Source of the DNA: Deinococci bacterium
GTDB taxonomy: Bacteria; Deinococcota; Deinococci; Deinococcales; Trueperaceae
Length of the DNA stretch: 64,000 nt
NCBI GenBank assembly: GCA_030149325.1
Contig: JASBRS010000052.1
Location: 1 to 64,000 of the forward strand
Direction: 5' to 3'
The notes beneath the pieces are model-generated. The model was not told where the DNA came from. It was given only the letters and a program-made list of their open reading frames with translations, and made no database searches. Position numbers and translations under genes: made by a program. Positions 1 to 9,061 of this stretch are shown here, piece after piece (within the stretch, counting starts at the first letter, position 1; each line of letters begins with the position of its first letter).

Positions 1-113
1 ACTTGGGGCGGCCGTTGGGGTGTGTCCGGTGTGGTGCGCCGGGTCCCCCGGGGGTAGGGGCCGCTGGCCCACGGCGGTTCGGTGTTGGGGAGGGGGGACG
101 GGAGGGAGTCACG

Positions 114-317
114 ATGACGGCAACGCGCATGTGGATCGGGATCGTGCTGCTAGGGCTGGCCCTGACGACGTTCTCGCTGGGCCTGGCGAACGTCACCTTC
201 AAGATCGGAGCCGGCCAGGCCAACATCTACGTGTCGGCCGCGCTGGCCCTGGCTGGCGTCCTGGTGCTGATCCGTCGTCGGCCGCAGCGTCGCGGCCGCG
301 ACGGCGAGCCCGGCTGA
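114..317 (+). CDS. small two-TM membrane protein, uncharacterised
   Basis: Internal ATG of ORF 3..317 gives MTATRMWIGIVLLGLALTTFSLGLA...NIYVSAALALAGVLVLIRRRP; two hydrophobic segments and a basic C-terminus. Confidence 0.5.
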   Translation: MTATRMWIGIVLLGLALTTFSLGLANVTFKIGAGQANIYVSAALALAGVLVLIRRRPQRRGRDGEPG

Positions 318-468
318 AGCCTGCGGCCCGGTCTTCCGGCCGCTAGCCCTCGTCGATCCTGGCCATCCCGAGGAAGAGGCGATACCGCGTCGCGGTCGGT
401 GAGCGCTCGGCCCGCCGGGTGCGCTCAGGCGCCTCTGAAAGGGCCTCCTCGAGCTTCTTGCCCAGCCG

Positions 469-1038
469 TCAGCGCTCGAGGCGACGCCGCAGCCAGCGGA
501 TCTGGCCGCGATGGCTCAGCTCGTCCTCGCAGACGTGGAACCACTTGAAGTACGTGTTCCCGGGGTTGTCCCCGAACACGTTCGTCTCGGCGAACAGCCA
601 GCGGTCGTCGAGCATGGCGAACTCCAGCAGGGTCCGCCTGCGCACGTCCGCGAGCCGCGAACGGTACCAGGCCAGATCGTGGCCGCGGATGCGATCGCGA
701 GCCCGCGCGCCCAACTCCATGCCCACCTCCATGGCCTCCATCTGGGGGTCGGGCATGGCCCAACCGAAGGTGTCGAGCTGGTAGAACTCCTCCAGGCAGG
801 CGACGTGCTCGAGCAGCATCCCGATGCTGTTGGCGTGCTCGTCGAAACGGGTGTCGAGCAGTTCGATGCTGAGACCATCGATGGCCATCAACGTCGTCGC
901 ACGGGCGTAGGTCATCATGCTCGCCAACTGGCCCAGCGCCGGCGTCAGGCCGGCGATCGGCCCCACCGCGAAGGGCTCCGCGATCGGCAGCCCCGGAGCG
1001 GCCTCGTTGAGCAGCGCCCGTCGGTCCTCGTCGTGCAT
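469..1038 (-). CDS. DinB-superfamily (DUF664-like) protein
   Basis: MHDEDRRALL...HVCEDELSHRGQIRWLRRRLER; helical DinB-like pattern with C-terminal HRGQI motif; start chosen at an internal Met. Confidence 0.65.
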   Translation of the reverse strand: MHDEDRRALLNEAAPGLPIAEPFAVGPIAGLTPALGQLASMMTYARATTLMAIDGLSIELLDTRFDEHANSIGMLLEHVACLEEFYQLDTFGWAMPDPQMEAMEVGMELGARARDRIRGHDLAWYRSRLADVRRRTLLEFAMLDDRWLFAETNVFGDNPGNTYFKWFHVCEDELSHRGQIRWLRRRLER

Positions 1039-1210
1039 CCCCCACCTCTTCCACGCCACCAGGCGTCCCACGCGGGTCGCGGCCGACCGCGACCCGGCAT
1101 CGATGGACCGAGCGCATGCTTGCGCCGTGCTCCCCCGGTCGGCTGTGGACTACGCGGCCAACCTAGCACGAGGCCCGGCGACGCCGCTGTCACCGGTGCC
1201 TGGCGCGCAG

Positions 1211-2548
1211 TCAACTCGTTGGAAGCAATCTCGGTCCGCTGGCGCCCAGCGCCAGTACCGCTTTGGCCAACGCGCCGATGGCTGGTTCCAGGACGGTCTC
1301 ATCGATGTCGAACCGAGGCGTATGGTGGTCAGCCGCGAGGTCCGAGCCGACCACGCAGTACACGGCGTCCCCTCCGTTCGCTTGAACGCGCTGCATGAGG
1401 TACGTGGCGTCCTCGCTGCCGTAGGCGGGGTAGGGATGCGCGTCCGCGCTCAGTCCGGGGACCCCCTGGACCGCGTCGACGATGCTCTGGGCGAGCACGG
1501 CGTCGGAGTCTGCCACCGTCGTGCGTCCCACGAGTTGGAGCGTCGCTGCCACACCGTGAGCGATGGCCGCACCGTCGACCACGGCTCTGGCTCGCGCGAT
1601 CAGGTAGTCCACGATCGCGTCGTCGTCGCCCCGTAGCTCACCCACCAGCTTCGCCTTGTCGGCGATGACGTTCCGGCCCGCGCCCGCCTGCAGGGCCCCA
1701 ACGTTCACGCGCGTCCGACCCGCGTGGTGCCTGGGCAGGGCGTGCAGGCCTAACGCTGCTTGTGCGGCGGCGAGCAACGCATTCGCTCCCGACTCGGGGC
1801 GGGCGCCGGCATGCGCCATGTCTCCCACGAAGTCGACGTCGAACTTCGCGCTCGCAAGGAAGCCTACGGTGCGTGGGGCGAGGTGGCCCGAGGCGAGGCC
1901 CATCCCGATGTGGATGGCGATCAAGTGATCGACGCCGTCGACGGCCCCCGCCTCGACCATGGCTTTGGCGCCTCGACCCCCTTCTTCGGCCGGTTGGAAC
2001 ACGAGCCTCACCGTACCCTTGAGGGCGTCGCGGATCTCGCTGAGGACGCGCGCGAGGCCGAGGCCGATGGCGACGTGCGCATCGTGGCCGCAGGCGTGCA
2101 TGCAGCCAGCGTGAACCGACGCGTAGCCTCCACGGTAGGGAGCGTGCGCGTCCGTCGCATCTTCGGGGATCGGCAGGGCGTCGAGATCGAACCGGATGGC
2201 GGTGGTCGGGCCTGGCGCCGTGCCATGAAGAACCCCGACGACGGCGGTGAACCCGAACTCGAAGGCTCGAAGCAGGTCCGGATCGGCTCCTCCTCGGCGC
2301 GCCGAGTCGTACGCTTCGGCGAGTTGGACGTCAGGGGGGAGGCCCACCCGAGCCTCGGGCTTCAGGACACTGCGGCCGAGATGGAGCTCGAACCCGAGTT
2401 GCCGGAGGCGCTTCGCGACAACGGTCGCGGTACGGAACTCCATCCAGCCGAGTTCAGGATGCCGGTGGAGGTCCCGACGCAAGACTCGGGCTTCGGAGGC
2501 CGCGGCGGCCACTACAGATGTGAAGGTCTTCCCGACAGGGGTCGTCAT
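1211..2548 (-). CDS. M20-family amidohydrolase (AbgA/aminoacylase-like)
   Basis: LRRDLHRHPELGWMEF, FDLDALPI, HACGHDAHVAIGLGLA, VFQPAEEGGRGAKAMVEAG: M20 metal and catalytic motifs. Confidence 0.85.
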   Translation of the reverse strand: MTTPVGKTFTSVVAAAASEARVLRRDLHRHPELGWMEFRTATVVAKRLRQLGFELHLGRSVLKPEARVGLPPDVQLAEAYDSARRGGADPDLLRAFEFGFTAVVGVLHGTAPGPTTAIRFDLDALPIPEDATDAHAPYRGGYASVHAGCMHACGHDAHVAIGLGLARVLSEIRDALKGTVRLVFQPAEEGGRGAKAMVEAGAVDGVDHLIAIHIGMGLASGHLAPRTVGFLASAKFDVDFVGDMAHAGARPESGANALLAAAQAALGLHALPRHHAGRTRVNVGALQAGAGRNVIADKAKLVGELRGDDDAIVDYLIARARAVVDGAAIAHGVAATLQLVGRTTVADSDAVLAQSIVDAVQGVPGLSADAHPYPAYGSEDATYLMQRVQANGGDAVYCVVGSDLAADHHTPRFDIDETVLEPAIGALAKAVLALGASGPRLLPTS

Positions 2549-2595
2549 GGCGCAGCACTTCTTTCCGGATCGAACGGATTGACATCGGCGACTTA

Positions 2596-2618
2596 CTTAG
2601 GTAGTGTTACTAACGAAG
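2596..2618. promoter_or_regulatory. candidate ROK-regulator operator (imperfect 23-bp palindrome)
   Basis: CTTAGGTAGT-GTT-ACTAACGAAG; half-sites match 8/10 on reverse complement; lies between divergent M20 and ROK genes and overlaps a TTGACA(2579-2584)-N17-TAGTGT promoter-like element. Confidence 0.5.
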
Positions 2619-2625
2619 TCAAAGC

Positions 2626-3813
2626 GTGTCTAGCGAAGTTGACACAGCTCGGTGCCGTGCCGGGAAGGGGTGGGCAGTGTTGCGTCTGTTGGAGACCATC
2701 CGGAGGTTCGGTCCCCTGTCTCGAGCCGAACTCTCGCGGCGCACTGGTCTCAGCAAGCCCACCGTCTCCAACCTCATCCGGTCCATGCAGAGCGCCGGCC
2801 TGGTTTCCGATGTGGGCCACGGCAAGAGCGCAGGAGGGCGTCCGCCTCTGTTGATGGCGTTCAATGCCTCGGCAGGGCACTTCGTGGGCGTCGACCTCGG
2901 AGGAACGACGGTTAGGGCCGGCGTTGCGGACCTCGACGGCAGGATCCTTGCCACGAGGCGCGCTCCGACCTGCACGAAGTCGGTCGATGCCGTGGTGGCG
3001 CAGGTAGATGCCTTGGTGCGGGACGTGGTTCGCACGGCCGACGTGCCCTACGCTTCGGTTCTCTCCGTGACGATCGGGACGCCGGGCGTGATCGATCCGA
3101 CGACGCGACGGCTGAGCCTCATCCCCAATATCCCTGCCCTCGAGGGGCAGATGATCGAAGCCGACGTCCAACGCGCCCTGGAGAGGCCGGTGTCGGTCCA
3201 GAACGACGTCAACCTTGCTGCTCTCGGTGAGTACGCGTGTGTGGACGACGGTGCGCCCAAGACGCTCGTCTACGTGAGCATCGGCACAGGCCTGGGATGC
3301 GGCATCGTCATCGACGGACAGGTGTTCCTTGGGAGCGGCGGACGTGCAGGTGAGATCGGCTATCTGCCCGCGTCGATATCGGGGTCAGGGAACATCGAAC
3401 AGGTCCTCTCCGGCCCCGGCATCGCAGCCGCGCACGCAGACCTCGGCGGACTGGGGGACCCCCACGCTGCCTTCGACGAGGCGGACCGCGGGGAAGCGCC
3501 GGGGAGCCAGGTCGTCGACCGGTTCATCGACGAACTCGCGTGGATGCTCACCGGGATCGTGACCCTCCTGGATCCGGACATCGTCGTCATCGGGGGCGGC
3601 ATCGGGATGCGATGCGCTCCCTACCTTGCGAGACTCTCCGCCAGGTTCGATTCTGCGTCACCGTCGAGGCCCTCGATCGCGCTCTCGAAGTTGGGCGACG
3701 ATGCGGGGCTCCGCGGTGCTGTCACGGCTGCCGTGGCGACGGGGAACCGGCGGATCTTGGATCACGCCTTGGGAGAGGAGGTGGGGCTCGCGACGGACTC
3801 GCGTTCAGAGTGA
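2626..3813 (+). CDS. ROK-family transcriptional regulator
   Basis: N-terminal wHTH (LSRAELSRRTGLSKPTVSNLIRSM) plus ROK domain (GVDLGGTTVRAGVADLDG...; VYVSIGTGLGCGIVIDG). Confidence 0.9.
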   Translation: MSSEVDTARCRAGKGWAVLRLLETIRRFGPLSRAELSRRTGLSKPTVSNLIRSMQSAGLVSDVGHGKSAGGRPPLLMAFNASAGHFVGVDLGGTTVRAGVADLDGRILATRRAPTCTKSVDAVVAQVDALVRDVVRTADVPYASVLSVTIGTPGVIDPTTRRLSLIPNIPALEGQMIEADVQRALERPVSVQNDVNLAALGEYACVDDGAPKTLVYVSIGTGLGCGIVIDGQVFLGSGGRAGEIGYLPASISGSGNIEQVLSGPGIAAAHADLGGLGDPHAAFDEADRGEAPGSQVVDRFIDELAWMLTGIVTLLDPDIVVIGGGIGMRCAPYLARLSARFDSASPSRPSIALSKLGDDAGLRGAVTAAVATGNRRILDHALGEEVGLATDSRSE

Positions 3814-3870
3814 CGCACGGAAGGCGCATCGACGCCGTTACCTCTCGTCTTGTGAGCTAGGAGCACCCGG

Positions 3871-5115
3871 ATGTCTCGAATTCGCATTCTGCTTGCCATC
3901 GCCGCTTTCGTCGCCATCGCATCGGCCACCGCTCAGACCACCATCACGTGGTCGTTCTGGGGCGATCCAGGTGAACTTCCCCCGAACTACGAGGTGATCA
4001 AGGCTTTCGAGGCCGCCCACCCCGACATCAAGATCAAGACCGAGCACTACCCCTGGAGCAGCTACTTCGACAAGATCCAGACGGAGATGGCTGGGGGGAC
4101 CGCCCCTGACGTCATGTTCCTGAACCAGATCCCGAGCTACGCGTCTCGCGGCGTTCTGGAGCCGCTCGACAGCTATATCGCTCAGGACAACTTCCCGGTC
4201 AAGAACTTCTACTCCGACCTGATGCAGATCTTCAGCTATAACGGCAAGGTCTACGGGTTCCCGCGCGACAACGACACCACCGTCCTGTACTACAACAAGG
4301 ATCTCTTCGATGCCGCCGGCGTCGCCTACCCTACGGATCAATGGAAGTGGAGCGACCTTGAAGCCGCGGCCAAGAAGCTGACGAAGCAGGATGCCCAGGG
4401 CCGCACGGTGCAGTACGGCCTGGCGCTCGAGAAGAACAAATACCCGCTCTGGGTCTACCAGAACGGCGGCAGTGTCGTTGACAACCCGCTCCACGCCACG
4501 AAGTTCCTCATGGACCAGCCGGCAGCCGTCCAGGCCATCCAGTTCGTGGCCAACATGATCCTCAAGGACAAGTCCGTGCCGAGCTTCGACGCCATGCAGC
4601 AGCTCGGGAGCACCACCGAGCTCTTCAGCACCGGCCGGGTCGCCATGGTCATGACCAATGCCGCCCGCCTGCCGACGTTCGCCAAGGTCGACTTCAAGTG
4701 GGACGTTGCGCCTCTGCCCATGGGCCCGACAGGCATCCGCGCCAACACCGCCGGTGGCGCCGGCTACGTCATGTCCTCCACTTCCAAGCACAAGGCTGCG
4801 GCTTGGACCTTCCTGAAGTTCCTGTCCGGGCCCCAGGGCCAGGCCATCTTCGCGAAGACCGGGCTCGCCGTGCCCGCCTACAACTCTCCCGAGACCACCC
4901 AGGCGTTCGTGAACGCGCCGCCCACGAACGTGAATCGGCAGGTCTTCATCAGCGAGACGGCCAACGGGCGCCTGTTCCCGGTGTTCCCAGGCTGGTCGGA
5001 GATCGAAGGAACGATCGTCTCCCCCGGACTCGATCTGGTCTGGAACGGCGAGAAGACCGCGGCAGAGGAGCTGCCGATCATCGCCAAGCAGGCTCAGGCG
5101 AAGCTGAGTCAGTAA
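3871..5115 (+). CDS. extracellular sugar-binding protein, CUT1 ABC importer (family 1 SBP)
   Basis: Signal peptide ...AIASATAQ; TITWSFWGDPGELPPNYEVIKAFEAAHPDIKIK...GGTAPDVMFLN typical of family 1 SBPs. Confidence 0.9.
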   Translation: MSRIRILLAIAAFVAIASATAQTTITWSFWGDPGELPPNYEVIKAFEAAHPDIKIKTEHYPWSSYFDKIQTEMAGGTAPDVMFLNQIPSYASRGVLEPLDSYIAQDNFPVKNFYSDLMQIFSYNGKVYGFPRDNDTTVLYYNKDLFDAAGVAYPTDQWKWSDLEAAAKKLTKQDAQGRTVQYGLALEKNKYPLWVYQNGGSVVDNPLHATKFLMDQPAAVQAIQFVANMILKDKSVPSFDAMQQLGSTTELFSTGRVAMVMTNAARLPTFAKVDFKWDVAPLPMGPTGIRANTAGGAGYVMSSTSKHKAAAWTFLKFLSGPQGQAIFAKTGLAVPAYNSPETTQAFVNAPPTNVNRQVFISETANGRLFPVFPGWSEIEGTIVSPGLDLVWNGEKTAAEELPIIAKQAQAKLSQ

Positions 5116-5981
5116 TGCGCCTCATCGATACCCACGTCCACTACTTCTGGTGGGATCGCAAACGCTCGGAGGGCTTCCTAGAAGCCCTCCGAGAGAAGGC
5201 CGACGAGATCGGGATCCAGAGGATCGCGCTCCTAGGAACGCCAGGGCCGCGTGGCCACGAGCAACTCCAGCTGGCCGTGGACACCTACCCGGATCTCATC
5301 ATGGGGATGGGCTGGCTCCGCCTCGACGAGGACCCACCCAGCCTGATCGACGAGTTCGCGGATCGAGGGTTCCACGGCATCAAGACGCTCGGTCCCTCCA
5401 AGAACTACGATGACGAAGCGTACTTCCGGCACTACGAGAAGGCGCAGGCACGCGGGCTCAGGATCCTGTTCCACACGGGTATCCTCGGGGGTCCGGTCGA
5501 CTACCTCGCTGGCGGATCCGAGGACGCTTGGAAGGCGCCTCCGACCGGTGAGGAGGAGGAGAAGCTGGTCACCAAGCTCTCCCGCGAAGCCCGAGGTCGG
5601 CGCTACGGCTTCTCGTCGGCGCGGATGCAACCGATCTACCTCGACACCATCGCCTTCCATTTCCCCGAGATGTTCATCATCGGAGCGCACCTGGGGTGGC
5701 CCGACTACCGGACGGCCTCTGCGATCGCACGCTGGCGGCCGCGCCTGTTCTTCGATGTCTCGGGCGGCGACGTCGTCCGCCGACACATCATCGAAGGCGG
5801 CTACATCATGAACGAGATCCGCCCCGAGAAGCTGGTCTACGGCTCGGACTGCGACCTCGACCGCATGAAGCGCGATGTCGAAGAGTGGAAGCGCGCGTTC
5901 ACGGAGATGGGGTTGACCGCGGAACAGCAGGACCTCATCTTCTACAAGAACGCGGCCCGCATGTTCGGAATCGAGAGCTGA
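5115..5981 (+). CDS. amidohydrolase (Amidohydro_2-like TIM-barrel)
   Basis: MRLIDTHVHYFWWD..., FHTGILGGP, IIGAHLGWPDYR, LVYGSDCDLD; start overlaps SBP stop (TAATG). Confidence 0.75.
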   Translation: MRLIDTHVHYFWWDRKRSEGFLEALREKADEIGIQRIALLGTPGPRGHEQLQLAVDTYPDLIMGMGWLRLDEDPPSLIDEFADRGFHGIKTLGPSKNYDDEAYFRHYEKAQARGLRILFHTGILGGPVDYLAGGSEDAWKAPPTGEEEEKLVTKLSREARGRRYGFSSARMQPIYLDTIAFHFPEMFIIGAHLGWPDYRTASAIARWRPRLFFDVSGGDVVRRHIIEGGYIMNEIRPEKLVYGSDCDLDRMKRDVEEWKRAFTEMGLTAEQQDLIFYKNAARMFGIES

Positions 5982-5983
5982 CC

Positions 5984-6907
5984 GTGTCGGCCCAGACCTC
6001 GTCACCTCCCCGGCGCCGTCGAGCCCAGCGAAGACTGGCCCGGGGCGAGGTCTGGGCTGCCTACGGCTTCTTGCTCCCCAACCTGATCGGTTTCCTGATC
6101 TTCACGTTCGTTCCGGTGTTCGCCGCCCTGATCATCAGCCTCACCAACTGGGACCTGCTCCAGCCGGCGAAGTGGGTGGGCATCCGCAACTACCTGCAGC
6201 TCATGCAAGATCCCCTCTTCGGGCAGGTGCTCCGGAACACCGCCATCTACGTCGTCGGCACGGTCCCCGTACAGATGACGCTCGCGCTGCTGGTCGCTCT
6301 GGCATTGAATCAGAACCTACCCGGCAAGCTGTTCTTCCGAACGGCCTTCTTCATGCCCGTGGTGGCGTCCACGGTCGCCGTCGCCCTGGTGTGGCGATGG
6401 ATCTTCAACGCCGACTTCGGCCTGCTGAACGAGGCCCTCTACGCGCTTGGGGTGAAGCAGCCGCCGCACTGGCTGTCGAGCACCCACTGGGCCCTGCCCG
6501 CCATCATGATCATGAGCGTCTGGCAACAGATCGGCTACTCGATGGTCTTGTTCCTGGCAGGTCTGCAGGGCGTGCCGGCGCACCTCCACGAGGCAGCACG
6601 GATCGACGGCGCCGGCCCGGTCCAGCGCTTCTTCTTCATCACCATCCCGATGCTCACGCCCACGACCTTCTTCGTCATGGTCATCTCCGTCATCAACTCG
6701 TTCCAGGTCTTCGATCAGGCGCTGATCATGACGGAGGGCGGCCCTGCGAACGCCACCAACACCATCGTGTTCCATATCTACCGAAACGCGTTCCAGTACT
6801 TCCACATGGGGTATGCCGCCGCGATGGCCTGGGTTCTCTTCGGCATCATCTTCGTGGTGACCCTCGTCCAGTTCCGGTATCAGCAACGGTGGGTGCACTA
6901 TGGCTAG
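5984..6907 (+). CDS. CUT1 sugar ABC transporter permease (MalF-like)
   Basis: LLPNLIGFLIFTFVPVFAALIISLTNWDLL; EAARIDGAGPVQRFFFITIPMLTPT EAA motif; GTG start. Confidence 0.88.
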   Translation: MSAQTSSPPRRRRAQRRLARGEVWAAYGFLLPNLIGFLIFTFVPVFAALIISLTNWDLLQPAKWVGIRNYLQLMQDPLFGQVLRNTAIYVVGTVPVQMTLALLVALALNQNLPGKLFFRTAFFMPVVASTVAVALVWRWIFNADFGLLNEALYALGVKQPPHWLSSTHWALPAIMIMSVWQQIGYSMVLFLAGLQGVPAHLHEAARIDGAGPVQRFFFITIPMLTPTTFFVMVISVINSFQVFDQALIMTEGGPANATNTIVFHIYRNAFQYFHMGYAAAMAWVLFGIIFVVTLVQFRYQQRWVHYG

Positions 6908-7805
6908 GCCCATGTCCGTCTCCAAAGGCCCCAGAGTAGGCCGCGACCGTGGGCGCGTCAGCCTGATGCGCCGGAAGCTCGGTGCCTTCACGGTCGGCCA
7001 GTGGCTCCTGGCCCTGTTCCTTCTCCCCACAGCCCTGTTCATGCTGGCGCCCTTCGTCTGGATGGTCTCGACCTCGCTGAAGACCAGCGGGCAGGTATTC
7101 GAGTACCCACCCAATCTGATCCCGCACCCCATCGAGTGGGGGAACTACCTCAAGGTCTTCACCGTCCTTCCCTTCGCGCGCTTCTTCCTCAACAGCTTCA
7201 TCGTTGCCGCGTCCGTGACCGTTCTCCAGCTTGTGACCAGCTCGCTTGCCGCCTACGCCTTCGCGCGCCTCCGCTTCCCGGGTCGCGACGCCCTCTTCTT
7301 GGGATACCTCGGCACCCTCATGATCCCGGGGCAGGTCGTCATCATCCCGAACTTCATCCTCTTGCGGTATCTGGGTTGGATCAACACCTATCAAGGGCTC
7401 ATCCTGCCGGCCGCGTTCAGCGCCTTCGGAACCTTCCTGCTGCGCCAGTTCTTCCTGACCATCCCGAATGAGCTCGAGGACGCAGCCGTGGTCGATGGTG
7501 CGAGCCGGTTCCAGATCTACCTTCGTGTCATCTTGCCGCTCTCGGGGCCCGCTCTCTCCGCGCTGGCCATCTTCACGTTCCTCTTCCAGTGGAACAGCTT
7601 CCTGTTCCCTCTGGTGGTCACCAACAGCGTCGACATGAACACGCTCACCGTCGGCTTGCGGACGCTGCAAGGCCAGTACAACACGGCCTGGACGTTGCTT
7701 ATGGCAGGCTCGGTCGTCGCGCTCCTACCCGTGCTCCTGGTCTTCGTGGTGGCCCAGCGCTACTTCATCCGGGGGATCACGCTGACCGGGCTAGGGGGCC
7801 GGTGA
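6900..7805 (+). CDS. CUT1 sugar ABC transporter permease (MalG-like)
   Basis: PFVWMVSTSLKTSGQVF...; EDAAVVDGASRFQIYLRVILPLSGPALSALAIFTF. Confidence 0.9.
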   Translation: MARPMSVSKGPRVGRDRGRVSLMRRKLGAFTVGQWLLALFLLPTALFMLAPFVWMVSTSLKTSGQVFEYPPNLIPHPIEWGNYLKVFTVLPFARFFLNSFIVAASVTVLQLVTSSLAAYAFARLRFPGRDALFLGYLGTLMIPGQVVIIPNFILLRYLGWINTYQGLILPAAFSAFGTFLLRQFFLTIPNELEDAAVVDGASRFQIYLRVILPLSGPALSALAIFTFLFQWNSFLFPLVVTNSVDMNTLTVGLRTLQGQYNTAWTLLMAGSVVALLPVLLVFVVAQRYFIRGITLTGLGGR

Positions 7806-7807
7806 CC

Positions 7808-9061
7808 ATGGACATCGTTTCGGAAGCCTCCCAGCGAGCTGTCGAAGTTCTGCGTCGCTGCCTGACACCCTACGGCTTCAAGGCTTCGGCTCTGTCCGGT
7901 GGCTACCCGCAGGTCTGGGGCAGGGACGCCCCGATCACGGCGCTGGGAGCGCTGGCGTCGGGCGACGATGCCTTGATCGATGGAGTGCGCGCGTCCCTGA
8001 CGTCGCTGACCACGACCCAGACCGATCTCGGCATGATCCACCTCAACGTCGACACACGTACGGGCCAGGTCACCACCGAGAACGCGGGGGCTGTCGACGC
8101 GAACCTTTGGTTCATCCTCGGGCACTACGCCTATCTCACGGCGCGGCGCGACGACGACTTCCTGCGAGCCCAGTGGCCGGCGTTGTCGAAGGCGCTGCTG
8201 TGGCTGCAGTACCAGGACATGAACGACTGTGGCCTGCTCGAGGTGCCCGAGGCGGGCGATTGGGCCGACCTCTACTCGGTCCGTTACAACGTGCTCTACG
8301 ACAACGTGCTGTTCGTCGGCGCACTGCGGGCCATGACGGTGATGGCGGAGACGCTGGGACGCTCCGATCCGAGCTACGCGGCGCGCGCCGAGATGGTCTC
8401 GGAGCGTATCAACGCGTTGATGTGGCTGGACCGACCGTGGGACGGCGAGGCCTTCGGCCGTCAGCTCGAGCAGCTCAAAGCCTTGAGGCTCGAATGGTTC
8501 CTTCTCTACCAGAACACCGCCACGCTGACCGAGGCGCCGTTCTACCTGCCTTGGGTCGGCTTCCGCGAGTTCGGCACCGTCTTCGACGGCTTCGGCAACA
8601 TGCTCGCCATCCTGCTCGGGGTCGCCGACGAGAACCGAACGAACCTCATCCTGGATCACGTCCGGGCGGTAGGGGCAGATCTACCCTTCGCCCTGCGGGC
8701 CTTCTATCCCCCCATCTACCCGGGTGACCGTGACTGGCGCGAGTACTTCCGGAGCCGGAACTTGAACCTGCCCCACCAGTACCACAACGGTGGCGTGTGG
8801 CCGTTCCTGGGCGGCTTCTACGTAGCGGCACTTGTCCAGGCCGGGCGCCGGGATGAAGCCGCTCGGGAGCTCGAGCAGCTGGCGGGCGCCAACCGGGAGG
8901 GGAAGCACGGAGAGTGGGAGTTCAACGAGTGGATCCACGGGCTCTCGGGGCGGGCTATGGGGCATCCCTATCAAGCCTGGTCGGCCGGGATGTTCCTCTT
9001 CGCGAAGGCCTGCGTGGACACGGGGCAAGTTCCGCTCTGGAGTGGTCTTCGGGAGACCTAG
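7808..9061 (+). CDS. six-hairpin glycosidase (GH100 invertase/amylo-alpha-1,6-glucosidase-like)
   Basis: GYPQVWGRDAPITALGAL; EAGDWADLYSVRYNVLYDNVLF; PHQYHNGGVWPFLGGFYVAALVQAGR; family-level call only. Confidence 0.6.
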   Translation: MDIVSEASQRAVEVLRRCLTPYGFKASALSGGYPQVWGRDAPITALGALASGDDALIDGVRASLTSLTTTQTDLGMIHLNVDTRTGQVTTENAGAVDANLWFILGHYAYLTARRDDDFLRAQWPALSKALLWLQYQDMNDCGLLEVPEAGDWADLYSVRYNVLYDNVLFVGALRAMTVMAETLGRSDPSYAARAEMVSERINALMWLDRPWDGEAFGRQLEQLKALRLEWFLLYQNTATLTEAPFYLPWVGFREFGTVFDGFGNMLAILLGVADENRTNLILDHVRAVGADLPFALRAFYPPIYPGDRDWREYFRSRNLNLPHQYHNGGVWPFLGGFYVAALVQAGRRDEAARELEQLAGANREGKHGEWEFNEWIHGLSGRAMGHPYQAWSAGMFLFAKACVDTGQVPLWSGLRET

